From: Saccharibacter sp. 17.LH.SD
GTDB taxonomy: Bacteria; Pseudomonadota; Alphaproteobacteria; Acetobacterales; Acetobacteraceae
Length of the DNA stretch: 64,000 nucleotides
Assembly (NCBI RefSeq): GCF_009834805.1
Contig: NZ_WVHO01000011.1
Span: forward strand, 1 to 64,000
Direction of reading: 5' to 3'
Both the position numbers and the translations under genes were made by a program. Positions 17,102 to 25,424 of the stretch are shown here, one piece after another (the stretch's first letter is position 1; each line of letters begins with the position of its first letter). The notes under the pieces were generated by a model. It was not told the DNA's origin, ran no database searches, and saw only the letters and a list, made by a program, of their open reading frames with translations.

Positions 17102-18196
17102 ATGCTGCGAAAATACCTCATCCGGTCCGTAGCGATAGGCACTCTCGTCAGCTCCCTACTGCTTCTCGTCTCTTTATGGATCTATTACCGCTCCACGCTT
17201 CTCCTTGCACACCAGCTCGTCTCATTCCAGCAATCCAGTGCTGCTTATGGTGTGGAGCTTTCTTTCTCAACAACACAACGCAAAGGCTGGCCTTGGGGAG
17301 CTGAATTATACAGCGTTATGCCCAAGCTCCTCTACCACCATGACAACATCCAAATTGGTGGTGTTTCATCCTCTGTTAAGTTAGGGGGCACATGGTGGAC
17401 GTGGCTGTGGTATGGCCTCCACAACACGATGCCACCTATTCATTTCCCCAATCCACTCATCATTAGAATTCTGCAAGATGATCACATTATAACGTTACAT
17501 CTGAATGATCTGACACTTTCACCTTCAGCGATAACCACCAAAAATGCATTTTTCTCACTAACATTCCACAGCAGTGATATCGCGCTCTCTTATAATGGCA
17601 GCCCCTACCCACTACACCTCGCCCCGATAGAGGGAACGCTGTTTGTTAATCCCTCTGCCAACCCTCATGAAAGCCGTATAGGCCTACAACTCACTATAGG
17701 GCTTGCCACCCTACAAAAGGCTTCTTTCCCTTTGAATCTGCCACTGCATAATGTCCATATGGCTCTCTCTCTTGCTGGAGCAAATACGCCACTCTCTGTT
17801 TCCTTGAAACAAGGTATTCCTCTTCACATCCACGATATCAGCATTGATATTCCTTTCACGGCACAACCTAACGGAAACCTTCCTCGTTTTCCGCCTACGC
17901 ACATTTCTCTCAGTGGGACATTGAATCTACCCAACGGGAATGGTCTTCTTTTTCTTCAATTCACACATTGGCGCCTGGGGCTTTACAGCGCTCTTGATCT
18001 GCCCATTTTCCAGCAACGCCTTGCTCCAAATATTCTCGCAAGTTTAAAACGCTACCTTGTGCCATCTCCTAATGACGATACGTTAGAAGAACATCCCATA
18101 ACGCTCAGCGTCCCTCTTGCCCAATGGCATTTGTCTGGACTACCTCCTGAGAAAGTTCGCGCCCTGTATCAAATGCTCCTCCACTCGCCCAAATAA
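17102..18196 (+). CDS. DUF2125 family protein
   Basis: A 364-residue protein with an N-terminal hydrophobic anchor (residues 10-30) and a large predicted periplasmic domain. The early TTQRKGWPWGAELY segment and repeated beta-strand character match DUF2125, an alphaproteobacterial family of unknown role. AAGGA stands 6 bases before the ATG. It ends 4 bp before nadQ, and follows plsC by 78 bp. Confidence 0.75.
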   Translation: MLRKYLIRSVAIGTLVSSLLLLVSLWIYYRSTLLLAHQLVSFQQSSAAYGVELSFSTTQRKGWPWGAELYSVMPKLLYHHDNIQIGGVSSSVKLGGTWWTWLWYGLHNTMPPIHFPNPLIIRILQDDHIITLHLNDLTLSPSAITTKNAFFSLTFHSSDIALSYNGSPYPLHLAPIEGTLFVNPSANPHESRIGLQLTIGLATLQKASFPLNLPLHNVHMALSLAGANTPLSVSLKQGIPLHIHDISIDIPFTAQPNGNLPRFPPTHISLSGTLNLPNGNGLLFLQFTHWRLGLYSALDLPIFQQRLAPNILASLKRYLVPSPNDDTLEEHPITLSVPLAQWHLSGLPPEKVRALYQMLLHSPK

Positions 18197-18200
18197 CCCA

Positions 18201-19067
18201 ATGACTCAAAAACAACTCTGTGAAATTGATCTTCTCACCGTTGTCATCACCTTAGGGCCTCTCGCCCCCCATATCCTTACTGTTAACCAAGGACAGGAAC
18301 TCCCATCTGGTCCGCTCACCATCAGTCATCGTTCTCTGCAAAAAGGGCTCCATCAATGGGCAGAACGCCATACAGGCTGCGCAATTGGACATATGGAGCA
18401 GCTCTACACATTCACTGATCACACCCAAAAAGCATCTCAACGTCAGCTTATCCGTATTTCGTACCTTGCTCTCGCCAGAGTGCTTGACCCTGCACTGCAT
18501 GACGCCCATTCCCTTTATGATTATTTCCCCTGGGAGGATCGCCGTTCAAGCCATAACGCCTCACTTCTCGAGCGCTTCCGCCACGAGATTACACTCTGGG
18601 CACGCAGCAACTCGGAACGTATGGGACGTGTAGCATCAGCCTTCGGACTCCATGATCTTCCATGGGATGATGAAAAAGTGCTGGACCGTTATGAACTTCT
18701 TTGGGAGGCTGGACTTGTATCACGCGCTTCTTCAGATACCGTGACGGCAACGACTCTCTATGATAACCGACGCATTCTCGCGACGGCACTCTCTCGTTTG
18801 CGTGCCAAAATTCGCTATACCCCCATTGTTTTTGACTTATTGCCAGAAGCCTTCACTCTTTTGCAGCTCCAACAAGCGATGGAGAATCTTTCTGGCCGTC
18901 CAATGCATAAACCCAATTTCAGACGCCTCGTCCTTCACCAAAATCTTGTAGAAGAAACGGGAGCCCGTGATGCAACGGCGCCTGGCCGCCCAGCGAAACT
19001 CTACCGCTTTCGCCCTTCAGCCGCGACATCCTGCTATCTCAGTGGGGCCATGCTTCCGCTGAGTTAA
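18201..19067 (+). CDS. nadQ: NadQ-type (NrtR-related) transcriptional regulator of NAD synthesis
   Basis: A 288-residue soluble protein. The N-terminal half is a Nudix-like but catalytically degenerate domain (no Nudix box), beginning IDLLTVVITLGPL; the C-terminal half is a winged helix (EAFTLLQLQQAMENLSGRP and RPAKLYRFR). This architecture matches the alphaproteobacterial NAD regulator NadQ. It sits directly upstream of nadA-nadB-nadC, and a palindrome in the nadA promoter is a likely binding site. The ATG at 18201 is chosen because it removes an overlap with the DUF2125 gene. Function is by family and context. Confidence 0.85.
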   Translation: MTQKQLCEIDLLTVVITLGPLAPHILTVNQGQELPSGPLTISHRSLQKGLHQWAERHTGCAIGHMEQLYTFTDHTQKASQRQLIRISYLALARVLDPALHDAHSLYDYFPWEDRRSSHNASLLERFRHEITLWARSNSERMGRVASAFGLHDLPWDDEKVLDRYELLWEAGLVSRASSDTVTATTLYDNRRILATALSRLRAKIRYTPIVFDLLPEAFTLLQLQQAMENLSGRPMHKPNFRRLVLHQNLVEETGARDATAPGRPAKLYRFRPSAATSCYLSGAMLPLS

Positions 19068-19155
19068 GACAGTTCAGCAGTCACCTCCATAAACTCACTG
19101 AACGTTACATTCCTTTTAAGAAGAATAGTGCAGAAAGCTCTTCCTCTTTTCATTC

Positions 19156-19180
19156 TTTTATGCTCACTATGAGTATAAAA
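19156..19180. promoter_or_regulatory. Palindromic operator over the nadA promoter
   Basis: Two 11-bp arms, TTTTATGCTCA and TGAGTATAAAA, match as an inverted repeat with one mismatch and a 3-bp centre (CTA). The site overlaps a TATAAA -10-like hexamer (19174-19179) and ends 22 bp before the nadA ATG. With nadQ immediately upstream, binding by NadQ to repress nadABC is the simplest reading (inference). Confidence 0.75.
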
Positions 19181-19202
19181 GAAACTGTAAGGATTTTCGG
19201 AC

Positions 19203-20189
19203 ATGTTGCAGGATACTGCGGCCCTTCCTTCTCGCGATGATCTCTATCGTCCTGTTAAATCTCTCATGGCACGGGAAGATTGGGATGCTCTTTTTGCGGA
19301 TGACATTGCCGCTATCATGGAGCTGAAACGTCAGCGCGATGCCGTAATTCTTGCTCATAATTACCAAACACCCGAAATTTTTCATTGCGTTGCAGATATC
19401 CGTGGCGACAGTCTCGCCCTCGCACGGGCCGCTCAAGACATTAAGCAAAAAGTCGTCATTATGGCGGGTGTACATTTCATGGCAGAAACCGTGAAAATGC
19501 TTAATCCGGAGAAAACTGTTCTCATCCCTGATGATCAAGCAGGCTGCTCTCTTGCAGAAGGGATCACCGCTGAAAATGTACGGACGCTAAAAGCGCAACA
19601 TCCCGGCGTCCCTGTCGTGACCTACGTCAATAGCTCTGCTGCGGTAAAAGCGGAGACTGACATATGCTGCACCTCCGGAAACGCACGCCGTGTGGTTGAA
19701 AGCCTCGGGGTTCCAGAAGTGATCATGATCCCCGATGAATTTTTGGCACGTAATATTGAAAACGAAACGGGCATTAAAATGCATACCTGGTCAGCACGCT
19801 GTGAGGTGCATGAGCTCTTTACCCCTCAAGAAATTCGCCAATACAGACGGTTACAGGGACCACTCAGCGTCATCGCTCACCCTGAATGCTCCCCCGATGT
19901 CGTCGCCGCGGCGGACCACGCCGGTTCAACAGCCAGCATGATCAATTACATTGAGGACAATAAACCTGAGAAAGTTATGCTCATTACAGAATGTTCCATG
20001 AGCGACAATCTTTCCGCCATGTATCCTGAGACGCATTTTGTTCGTCCCTGCAACCTTTGCCCGCATATGAAACGAATCACATTAAAGAATATTCGCCAGG
20101 CACTCGAAACGATGAGTACGGAAGTTCTCATCCCTGATGCACTACAAGCACCAGCTCGCCTCGCTGTGGAGCGTATGCTGGCAATTTAA
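19203..20189 (+). CDS. nadA: Quinolinate synthase
   Basis: Condenses iminoaspartate with dihydroxyacetone phosphate to quinolinate; a 4Fe-4S enzyme. The 328-residue product has VILAHNYQTPEI, VMAGVHFMAETVK, the cluster Cys contexts DQAGCSLAEG, DICCTSGNA and CNLCPHMKRI, and HPECSPDV. AAGGA lies 9 bases before the ATG. First gene of nadA-nadB-nadC. Confidence 0.97.
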   Translation: MLQDTAALPSRDDLYRPVKSLMAREDWDALFADDIAAIMELKRQRDAVILAHNYQTPEIFHCVADIRGDSLALARAAQDIKQKVVIMAGVHFMAETVKMLNPEKTVLIPDDQAGCSLAEGITAENVRTLKAQHPGVPVVTYVNSSAAVKAETDICCTSGNARRVVESLGVPEVIMIPDEFLARNIENETGIKMHTWSARCEVHELFTPQEIRQYRRLQGPLSVIAHPECSPDVVAAADHAGSTASMINYIEDNKPEKVMLITECSMSDNLSAMYPETHFVRPCNLCPHMKRITLKNIRQALETMSTEVLIPDALQAPARLAVERMLAI

Positions 20190-20252
20190 CGCATTCTGCT
20201 GGGAGAAAACATCTTCTTCCACAATCTCTTTCCCTCTCACCTAGGCACCTCC

Positions 20253-21734
20253 ATGACTGATTCTCTTCTTTCTCGTTATGCTGGATGGCCTATTATCATC
20301 GGTTCTGGGTTGGGTGGTTTATCTGTAGCCCTTCACCTCAATCGCCCCTGCCTCCTCATTGCGCCTTCTCCAAGTCCACACGAAAATCGCTCAACAGCAC
20401 TTGCACAAGGCGGTATGGCTGCCGCCATTTCTCCTGATGACAGCCCTGAATCTCACGCAAACGACACGATTCAGGCTGGTGCAGGACTATGCGATGAGTC
20501 GATTGTACGAGCCATTACCCAAGCAGGGCCACATGCTGTTGAAACACTGCTAAAATGGGATGTTCCACTTGCACGTGATCCCAAAACAGGTTCGTTAGCC
20601 TTACATCTTGAAGCCGCCCACAGTCACCCGCGTGTTGTCTATGCAGGCGGGGATCAGAGCGGCGCTTTTATTACACGTGCACTCTCACATAGAGTTGAAC
20701 AACAGTCTGATATTCACAAGCTGTCTGGCCATCATCTTGTAAGTTTCCACGTAGAAGACGGGCTCCTTCGTGGTGTCTGGACCAGTGCAGGCTATATCCC
20801 AACATCATGCTGCGTTCTGGCGACAGGTAGTTGTGGTGGCCTATATCGTCATACGACCATTCCTCTTACGAATAGAGGCGTTGGGATTGCGTTAGCGGCA
20901 CATGCTGGAGCACGACTAGCCGACATGGAATTTACTCAGTTCCATCCGACCGCGCTCAAAGGACCAGAAACACACAATCGTCTTTCTTTGATTAGCGAAG
21001 CTGTTCGCGGTGCAGGCGCAACCCTTGTCCTCGACACGCATGAACGCTTCACTGAGGAACTCGCCCCTCGGGACATTGTTAGCCGTGCAATCGCTGCCAA
21101 ACTTAAAGAAGGCCATAATGTTTTTTTGGATGGCCGCGCATTAAAAAATGGCACATTCAGCGAGCGCTTCCCCAGCATTACAGCAGCATGTCACATAATC
21201 GGAATAGACCCTGATACACAGCTCATCCCTGTACGGCCTGCGATGCATTATCATATGGGCGGAATCGCTGTAGACCAGAACGGTCGAAGCTCAATACCTG
21301 GTCTGTGGGCCTGCGGAGAAGTGGCCTGCACCGGCCTTCATGGGGCTAACCGCCTTGCAAGCAACTCCCTTCTTGAAGCACTGATCTGCGGAGAATGGGT
21401 TGCTAAGGATATTGCCGCTTACTCTCCGCCGCCTTCTGTATGCACTCTCCCCAAACATCGACCAACGTTCCTTTCCACAGAATGGACATTACAAGAGGAC
21501 ATGGAGAAGGGAGCTGGTATTCTTCGCAACAAAGACGGCCTCACCCATTTATTGGAGAAGACACTTCCGCTTGCTTCCCATAATGCCTGCGCGCTTACGA
21601 CCTCTTTTATCGCATGGGCCGCTCTCAAGCGTCACGAATCCCGCGGCGGGCATTATCGCGATGATGCCCCGCAATCCGACACACCCCAACGCTCTAGCTT
21701 GAGCTTGGTCGATCTTCCACTCAACATAAAGTAA
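20253..21734 (+). CDS. nadB: L-aspartate oxidase
   Basis: FAD enzyme that makes iminoaspartate for NadA. The 493 residues show the FAD Rossmann motif IIGSGLGGLSVAL, STALAQGGMAAAI, the catalytic region EFTQFHPTAL, PRDIVSRAI, HYHMGGIAVD and LHGANRLASNSLLEAL. The C-terminal helical domain is shorter than in E. coli (540 residues). It starts 63 bp after nadA and ends 4 bp before nadC. Confidence 0.96.
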   Translation: MTDSLLSRYAGWPIIIGSGLGGLSVALHLNRPCLLIAPSPSPHENRSTALAQGGMAAAISPDDSPESHANDTIQAGAGLCDESIVRAITQAGPHAVETLLKWDVPLARDPKTGSLALHLEAAHSHPRVVYAGGDQSGAFITRALSHRVEQQSDIHKLSGHHLVSFHVEDGLLRGVWTSAGYIPTSCCVLATGSCGGLYRHTTIPLTNRGVGIALAAHAGARLADMEFTQFHPTALKGPETHNRLSLISEAVRGAGATLVLDTHERFTEELAPRDIVSRAIAAKLKEGHNVFLDGRALKNGTFSERFPSITAACHIIGIDPDTQLIPVRPAMHYHMGGIAVDQNGRSSIPGLWACGEVACTGLHGANRLASNSLLEALICGEWVAKDIAAYSPPPSVCTLPKHRPTFLSTEWTLQEDMEKGAGILRNKDGLTHLLEKTLPLASHNACALTTSFIAWAALKRHESRGGHYRDDAPQSDTPQRSSLSLVDLPLNIK

Positions 21735-21738
21735 CCTT

Positions 21739-22602
21739 ATGCACTCTACTCTTTTCCTACCCGATCTTCTTTGGGAACCCGTCGTGACCACGGCCCTTCG
21801 TGAAGATTTTGGCACAGGAGGGGATGTGACAACACAAGCTCTCCTCGGACAGGCAACCACACTGCAAGCCTCTTTCCGTGCTCGACAGCACGGTGTTGTC
21901 GCGGGCCTTCCTGGTGCTCGCCTGACATTTGAAAAGCTTGACCCATCTCTTCATTTCCACGCCTATAAGCACGATGGTGATACCATCGCCCCGGGTGATA
22001 TCTTAGCAACCGTTAAGGGAGATGCTGCTGCGCTTCTTGGCGGTGAGCGCGTGGCTCTAAATATTCTATCTCATCTCAGCGGTATTGCGACAACAACAGC
22101 CACAATCGTAAACCGTGTTAAGGGAACAGGTGTACAAATCTGCTGCACGCGAAAAACTCTTCCTGGCTTGCGCGCTCTCCAGAAATACGCTGTCCGCGCA
22201 GGAGGCGGAAGCAACCACCGCCACCGTTTAGATGACGCCATCATGCTCAAAGATAATCACATCGCGCTTCTGGGAGGCAATTTGACGGATGCCCTCAAAG
22301 CAGCACGCCAGAGAGCCGGCCATTTGATGAAAATTGAACTCGAGGTAGATTCTCTTGAACAGCTGGAAACCGCTCTGTCTGCGGGAGGTGCTGATGCCTA
22401 TCTTCTCGACAATATGGACCCAGAAACGCTACGCCGTGCCGTCAAAATGATCAACGGACGCGCCATTACCGAAGCTTCTGGAGGGATCACCCCTGATAAT
22501 GCCCGTTCCAAAGCTGAAACAGGCGTCGATGTCCTCTCCCTTGGCTGGCTGACCCACAGCGTGACAGCCCTTGATATCGGGCTTGATATCATCGCGGGGT
22601 GA
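21739..22602 (+). CDS. nadC: Nicotinate-nucleotide pyrophosphorylase (quinolinate phosphoribosyltransferase)
   Basis: Forms nicotinate mononucleotide from quinolinate and PRPP, completing the local de novo NAD block. The 287-residue protein contains LREDFGTGGDVTT, ALNILSHLSGIAT, CTRKTLPGLRALQKYAV, GGGSNHRHRLDDAIMLKDNHI, and EASGGITPDN. Length and motifs are standard. It converges with gloB, leaving 2 bp between the stops. Confidence 0.97.
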   Translation: MHSTLFLPDLLWEPVVTTALREDFGTGGDVTTQALLGQATTLQASFRARQHGVVAGLPGARLTFEKLDPSLHFHAYKHDGDTIAPGDILATVKGDAAALLGGERVALNILSHLSGIATTTATIVNRVKGTGVQICCTRKTLPGLRALQKYAVRAGGGSNHRHRLDDAIMLKDNHIALLGGNLTDALKAARQRAGHLMKIELEVDSLEQLETALSAGGADAYLLDNMDPETLRRAVKMINGRAITEASGGITPDNARSKAETGVDVLSLGWLTHSVTALDIGLDIIAG

Positions 22603-22604
22603 AA

Positions 22605-23315
22605 CTACCCCCTAAAATGATCCTTTAATTGGCGAAGACGGGCAAATTCTTGGCTGTCTTTTGCCTGAAGGAACGGATTGGTTTTCCGCTCAATACCCAA
22701 CGTTACAGGTAACGTCGGTAGACCCTTTGCACGCAAAGCCGTTACCTCATCTCTACGCTTACGAAAAGCCTCTGTCTCTATACCCAGTGAGGCAATAAAG
22801 GCCATGTTGCTTGCTGTATATTCATGCCCAGCGCAAACAAGTGTCTCATCTGACAGTGAATCATAGGCTCGTAAGCTGCGATAAAGCTCTTCCGCCGTTC
22901 CTTCAAGCAATCGTCCAGAGCCGCCACTAAATAAAACATCACCGCAAAACAGCGCCGGCACTTCAGGAAGAACATATGAAAGATGCCCCACAGCATGACC
23001 TGGACTCGCCAATACATGAATCGCTATTCCGGCAACAGTCAGTGTTTCACCGCCTTGTAAAATATGGTCCAATGTCGCGTAAGCATTGGATGGACCATAA
23101 ACAGCGGCCCCATAACGTTCACGTAAGGCATTCGCACCGGCAATATGATCAGCATGATGATGAGTCAGGAAAATCGCCTCGATTGGATTATCATTCACCA
23201 CCGCCTCAACGGGAGCGGCCTCACCAGGATCAATCAAAATCCCTCGCCCGTCAGAACTCCTGACAAACCACGTATAATTATCTTTTAAAACAGGGATAGG
23301 CTGAATATTAATCAT
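22605..23315 (-). CDS. gloB: Hydroxyacylglutathione hydrolase (glyoxalase II)
   Basis: Metallo-beta-lactamase-fold thioesterase that releases lactate from S-lactoylglutathione. The 236 residues contain THHHADHIAG (metal ligands), SPGHAVGHLSY, LFCGDVLFSGG and CAGHEYTASN. It lacks only the extreme C-terminal residues of longer homologues, ending KDHFRG. Divergent from psd, with a good promoter on its side. Confidence 0.95.
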   Translation of the reverse strand: MINIQPIPVLKDNYTWFVRSSDGRGILIDPGEAAPVEAVVNDNPIEAIFLTHHHADHIAGANALRERYGAAVYGPSNAYATLDHILQGGETLTVAGIAIHVLASPGHAVGHLSYVLPEVPALFCGDVLFSGGSGRLLEGTAEELYRSLRAYDSLSDETLVCAGHEYTASNMAFIASLGIETEAFRKRRDEVTALRAKGLPTLPVTLGIERKTNPFLQAKDSQEFARLRQLKDHFRG

Positions 23316-23344
23316 TATGAATCATCCCTCATACGACACACTTT

Positions 23345-23375
23345 GTTATATTCTCGTATGATCGGCGTGTGTCAA
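23345..23375 (-). promoter_or_regulatory. Candidate gloB promoter
   Basis: Minus strand: a perfect -35 TTGACA (23375-23370). The best -10 is either AATATA at 17 bp or TATAAC (23350-23345) at 19 bp spacing. It lies 30 bp upstream of the gloB ATG. Confidence 0.5.
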
Positions 23376-23414
23376 ATGCTTGACCCACACCGCTGGTAAC
23401 GTAAGAGTAGGTTT

Positions 23415-24092
23415 ATGTCACTTATTCAATCTTTCAAACTTGTCCTCTCTCCTCCACATCGTGCCGCTTACCCGTTTTTGGGCATAGGTCTACTCACCGG
23501 TATCATCGGTCGATCCACCCGTTGGCGTTTGACGCGTGCTGTTGGTACTGCTGGTTTCGCCTTTACCGGATTTTGCCTCTATTTCTTTCGCAACCCCAAA
23601 CGGGTATCTCCAGACACTGATCAGCTAGTCCTCGCCAGTGCTGACGGACGTATCACCTCCATTTCCCAGGTCGTGCCTCCATCCGCACTCGAGATGGGAA
23701 ATGAACCTGTTTGGCGTGTTTCAACATTTCTTTCTGTCCTTGATGTTCATGTAAATCGTATGCCCGTCAGCGGCACAGTCACTAAAATTGCTTACCATCC
23801 TGGCCGTTTTCTTAATGCGAGCCTCGACAAAGCCTCTGAACATAATGAACGCAATGAACTCCGCGTAACACTTGGTGATGGTCGACAAGTTGGCGTTGTC
23901 CAGATTGCTGGTTTTATTGCCCGCCGTATCCTGTGCGATGTCAAAGAAGATGAATATTTGCAAGCAGGAGATCGATTTGGCCTTATACGTTTTGGCTCAC
24001 GTACAGATGTCTATCTCCCTCCTGGCATCACGCCCTTGGTCAAAGAAGGACAGACCATGATTGGAGGCGAAACCGTTCTGGCAAAATTGTAA
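23415..24092 (+). CDS. psd: Phosphatidylserine decarboxylase proenzyme
   Basis: Makes phosphatidylethanolamine. The short (225-residue) alphaproteobacterial/Bacillus-type form: hydrophobic N-terminal segments (residues 20-60), FFRNPKR, LASADGRI, VWRVSTFLSVLDVHVNR and the self-cleavage site in LIRFGSRTDVYLP, where the Ser of GS becomes the pyruvoyl group. Ends VLAKL. It is followed after 10 bp by pssA, which supplies its substrate. Confidence 0.96.
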   Translation: MSLIQSFKLVLSPPHRAAYPFLGIGLLTGIIGRSTRWRLTRAVGTAGFAFTGFCLYFFRNPKRVSPDTDQLVLASADGRITSISQVVPPSALEMGNEPVWRVSTFLSVLDVHVNRMPVSGTVTKIAYHPGRFLNASLDKASEHNERNELRVTLGDGRQVGVVQIAGFIARRILCDVKEDEYLQAGDRFGLIRFGSRTDVYLPPGITPLVKEGQTMIGGETVLAKL

Positions 24093-24102
24093 GGCCCATT
24101 TA

Positions 24103-24981
24103 ATGATTAATCCTACTTCTTCTAAACCGCTTATGAAACGCCGGCGACGACGACAGCGTGTCCGCGGGCTGTCATTCAACCGGCTCGTCCCCAATATTCT
24201 AACCATGATCGGCCTTTGTGCCGGACTCAATGCAATTAAATTTGCTCTCGTGGGACGTTTTTCACATGCTGCTATTGCCCTGCTTGTCGCAGCATGTATG
24301 GACGGCCTTGATGGTCGCATCGCACGAATGCTGCATGGAACATCACGCTTTGGCGCCGAATTTGATAGTTTATCCGACTTCGTTTGTTTTGGCGTAGCCC
24401 CGCCTTTTGTCTTAATGATGTGGGCATTACCTCCAACCACAAGTCGTTTTTCGTTCGTGCCATTCATTATGTTCACGGTTTGCATGGCACTACGCCTTGC
24501 CCGCTTTAATGCCACCCTCGACGACGAGAGCAAGCCAGAATACGCAGCCAATTTCTTTAGTGGTGTGCCCGCCCCAGCAGGAGCTGGTTTAGCACTTTTC
24601 CCTGTCTTCGTAGGGTTAGAGGCTGAACGGAATGGCCTCCATGATATCAGCCGGTTAGCGCACACGTCATGGCTATCAGCCTTATGCCTCATCGGTACGG
24701 CCTTATTGTTAGTATCGACACTTCCAATCTGGTCTTTTAAGAATTTTAAGGTTCCCTCACGCTACATTTTGCCACTGCTTCTCGGCACCGGGCTTTATGT
24801 CGCTGTATTAGTCGCTGAACCGTGGGGCGCACTTGCTGCAGCAGGCTTATTTTATCTTATCATGATCCCGCTTTCACGCCGCTCTTATTGGCGATTAAGA
24901 CGTGAAGCTGAAGCGCCTCGTGAAGAGATCAATGAAGAAAATAAAGCAGATCAGCCTTCCGCTAAAGCGAGCAACGCCTGA
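24103..24981 (+). CDS. pssA: CDP-diacylglycerol--serine O-phosphatidyltransferase
   Basis: Integral membrane enzyme of the CDP-alcohol phosphatidyltransferase family. The signature D-G-x2-D-G-x-A-R-x8-G-x3-D-x3-D fits ACMDGLDGRIARMLHG followed by EFDSLSDFVCFG. The N-terminus is strongly basic (KRRRRRQRVRG) and there are about seven hydrophobic segments. I chose the ATG at 24103 (AAGG 8 bases upstream) over an upstream TTG inside psd. The last 31 bp overlap the convergent hydrogenase-like small subunit gene. Confidence 0.95.
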   Translation: MINPTSSKPLMKRRRRRQRVRGLSFNRLVPNILTMIGLCAGLNAIKFALVGRFSHAAIALLVAACMDGLDGRIARMLHGTSRFGAEFDSLSDFVCFGVAPPFVLMMWALPPTTSRFSFVPFIMFTVCMALRLARFNATLDDESKPEYAANFFSGVPAPAGAGLALFPVFVGLEAERNGLHDISRLAHTSWLSALCLIGTALLLVSTLPIWSFKNFKVPSRYILPLLLGTGLYVAVLVAEPWGALAAAGLFYLIMIPLSRRSYWRLRREAEAPREEINEENKADQPSAKASNA

Positions 24982-25424
24982 AAAATTTCATGTGGAGAGG
25001 GTGGGCACCCAGGTATAGAACGATATACCTGGATAAGCCCTTCAACCCCTCCCAACGTTGCGTAATCAGCCTTAAAAGGCCCACCATTCTGGGCGCAGGC
25101 CCCAATGGCGACCAAAGACTTCCGTTGTGGCATTGCATTCCATGCTTCAGCCAGTGCTCCGATACGACTGCGCGTTACCGCCCCTGTGACGAGCAACCAA
25201 TCCGCCTCTTCCGGCGCTTTGACAATTTGGAAGCCACTGCCTTCTAATGGGATTGTGCTCCCATTTAGGGCAGAAATCTCCATAGCACATCCCTCACAGC
25301 TCCCCGTCTCTATCGGATAAAGACGAATGATCGAACCGGCTCGATTTTTTACAGATGCAGGACGCCATCGATACGCATCCATTAAAGCCAACAGTAATGT
25401 TGATGGGCCAGAACGCACCGTCAC
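24951..25424 (-). CDS. Hydrogenase-4/NuoB-like Fe-S small subunit
   Basis: A 157-residue homologue of HyfI/HycG and complex I NuoB. Four cysteines are placed to bind one 4Fe-4S cluster: Cys43 and Cys46 (GSCEGCAMEI), Cys110 (IGACAQNGG) and Cys140 (IPGCPPSP). The CEGC spacing is hydrogenase-like rather than the CC pair of NuoB. GTG start overlapping the large-subunit stop (GTGA). It is the last gene of the run from pepA. The cluster seems intact although the partner large subunit lacks NiFe ligands. Gene symbol withheld because the reaction is unknown; closest name is hyfI. Confidence 0.85.
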   Translation of the reverse strand: MTVRSGPSTLLLALMDAYRWRPASVKNRAGSIIRLYPIETGSCEGCAMEISALNGSTIPLEGSGFQIVKAPEEADWLLVTGAVTRSRIGALAEAWNAMPQRKSLVAIGACAQNGGPFKADYATLGGVEGLIQVYRSIPGCPPSPHEIFQALLALAEG

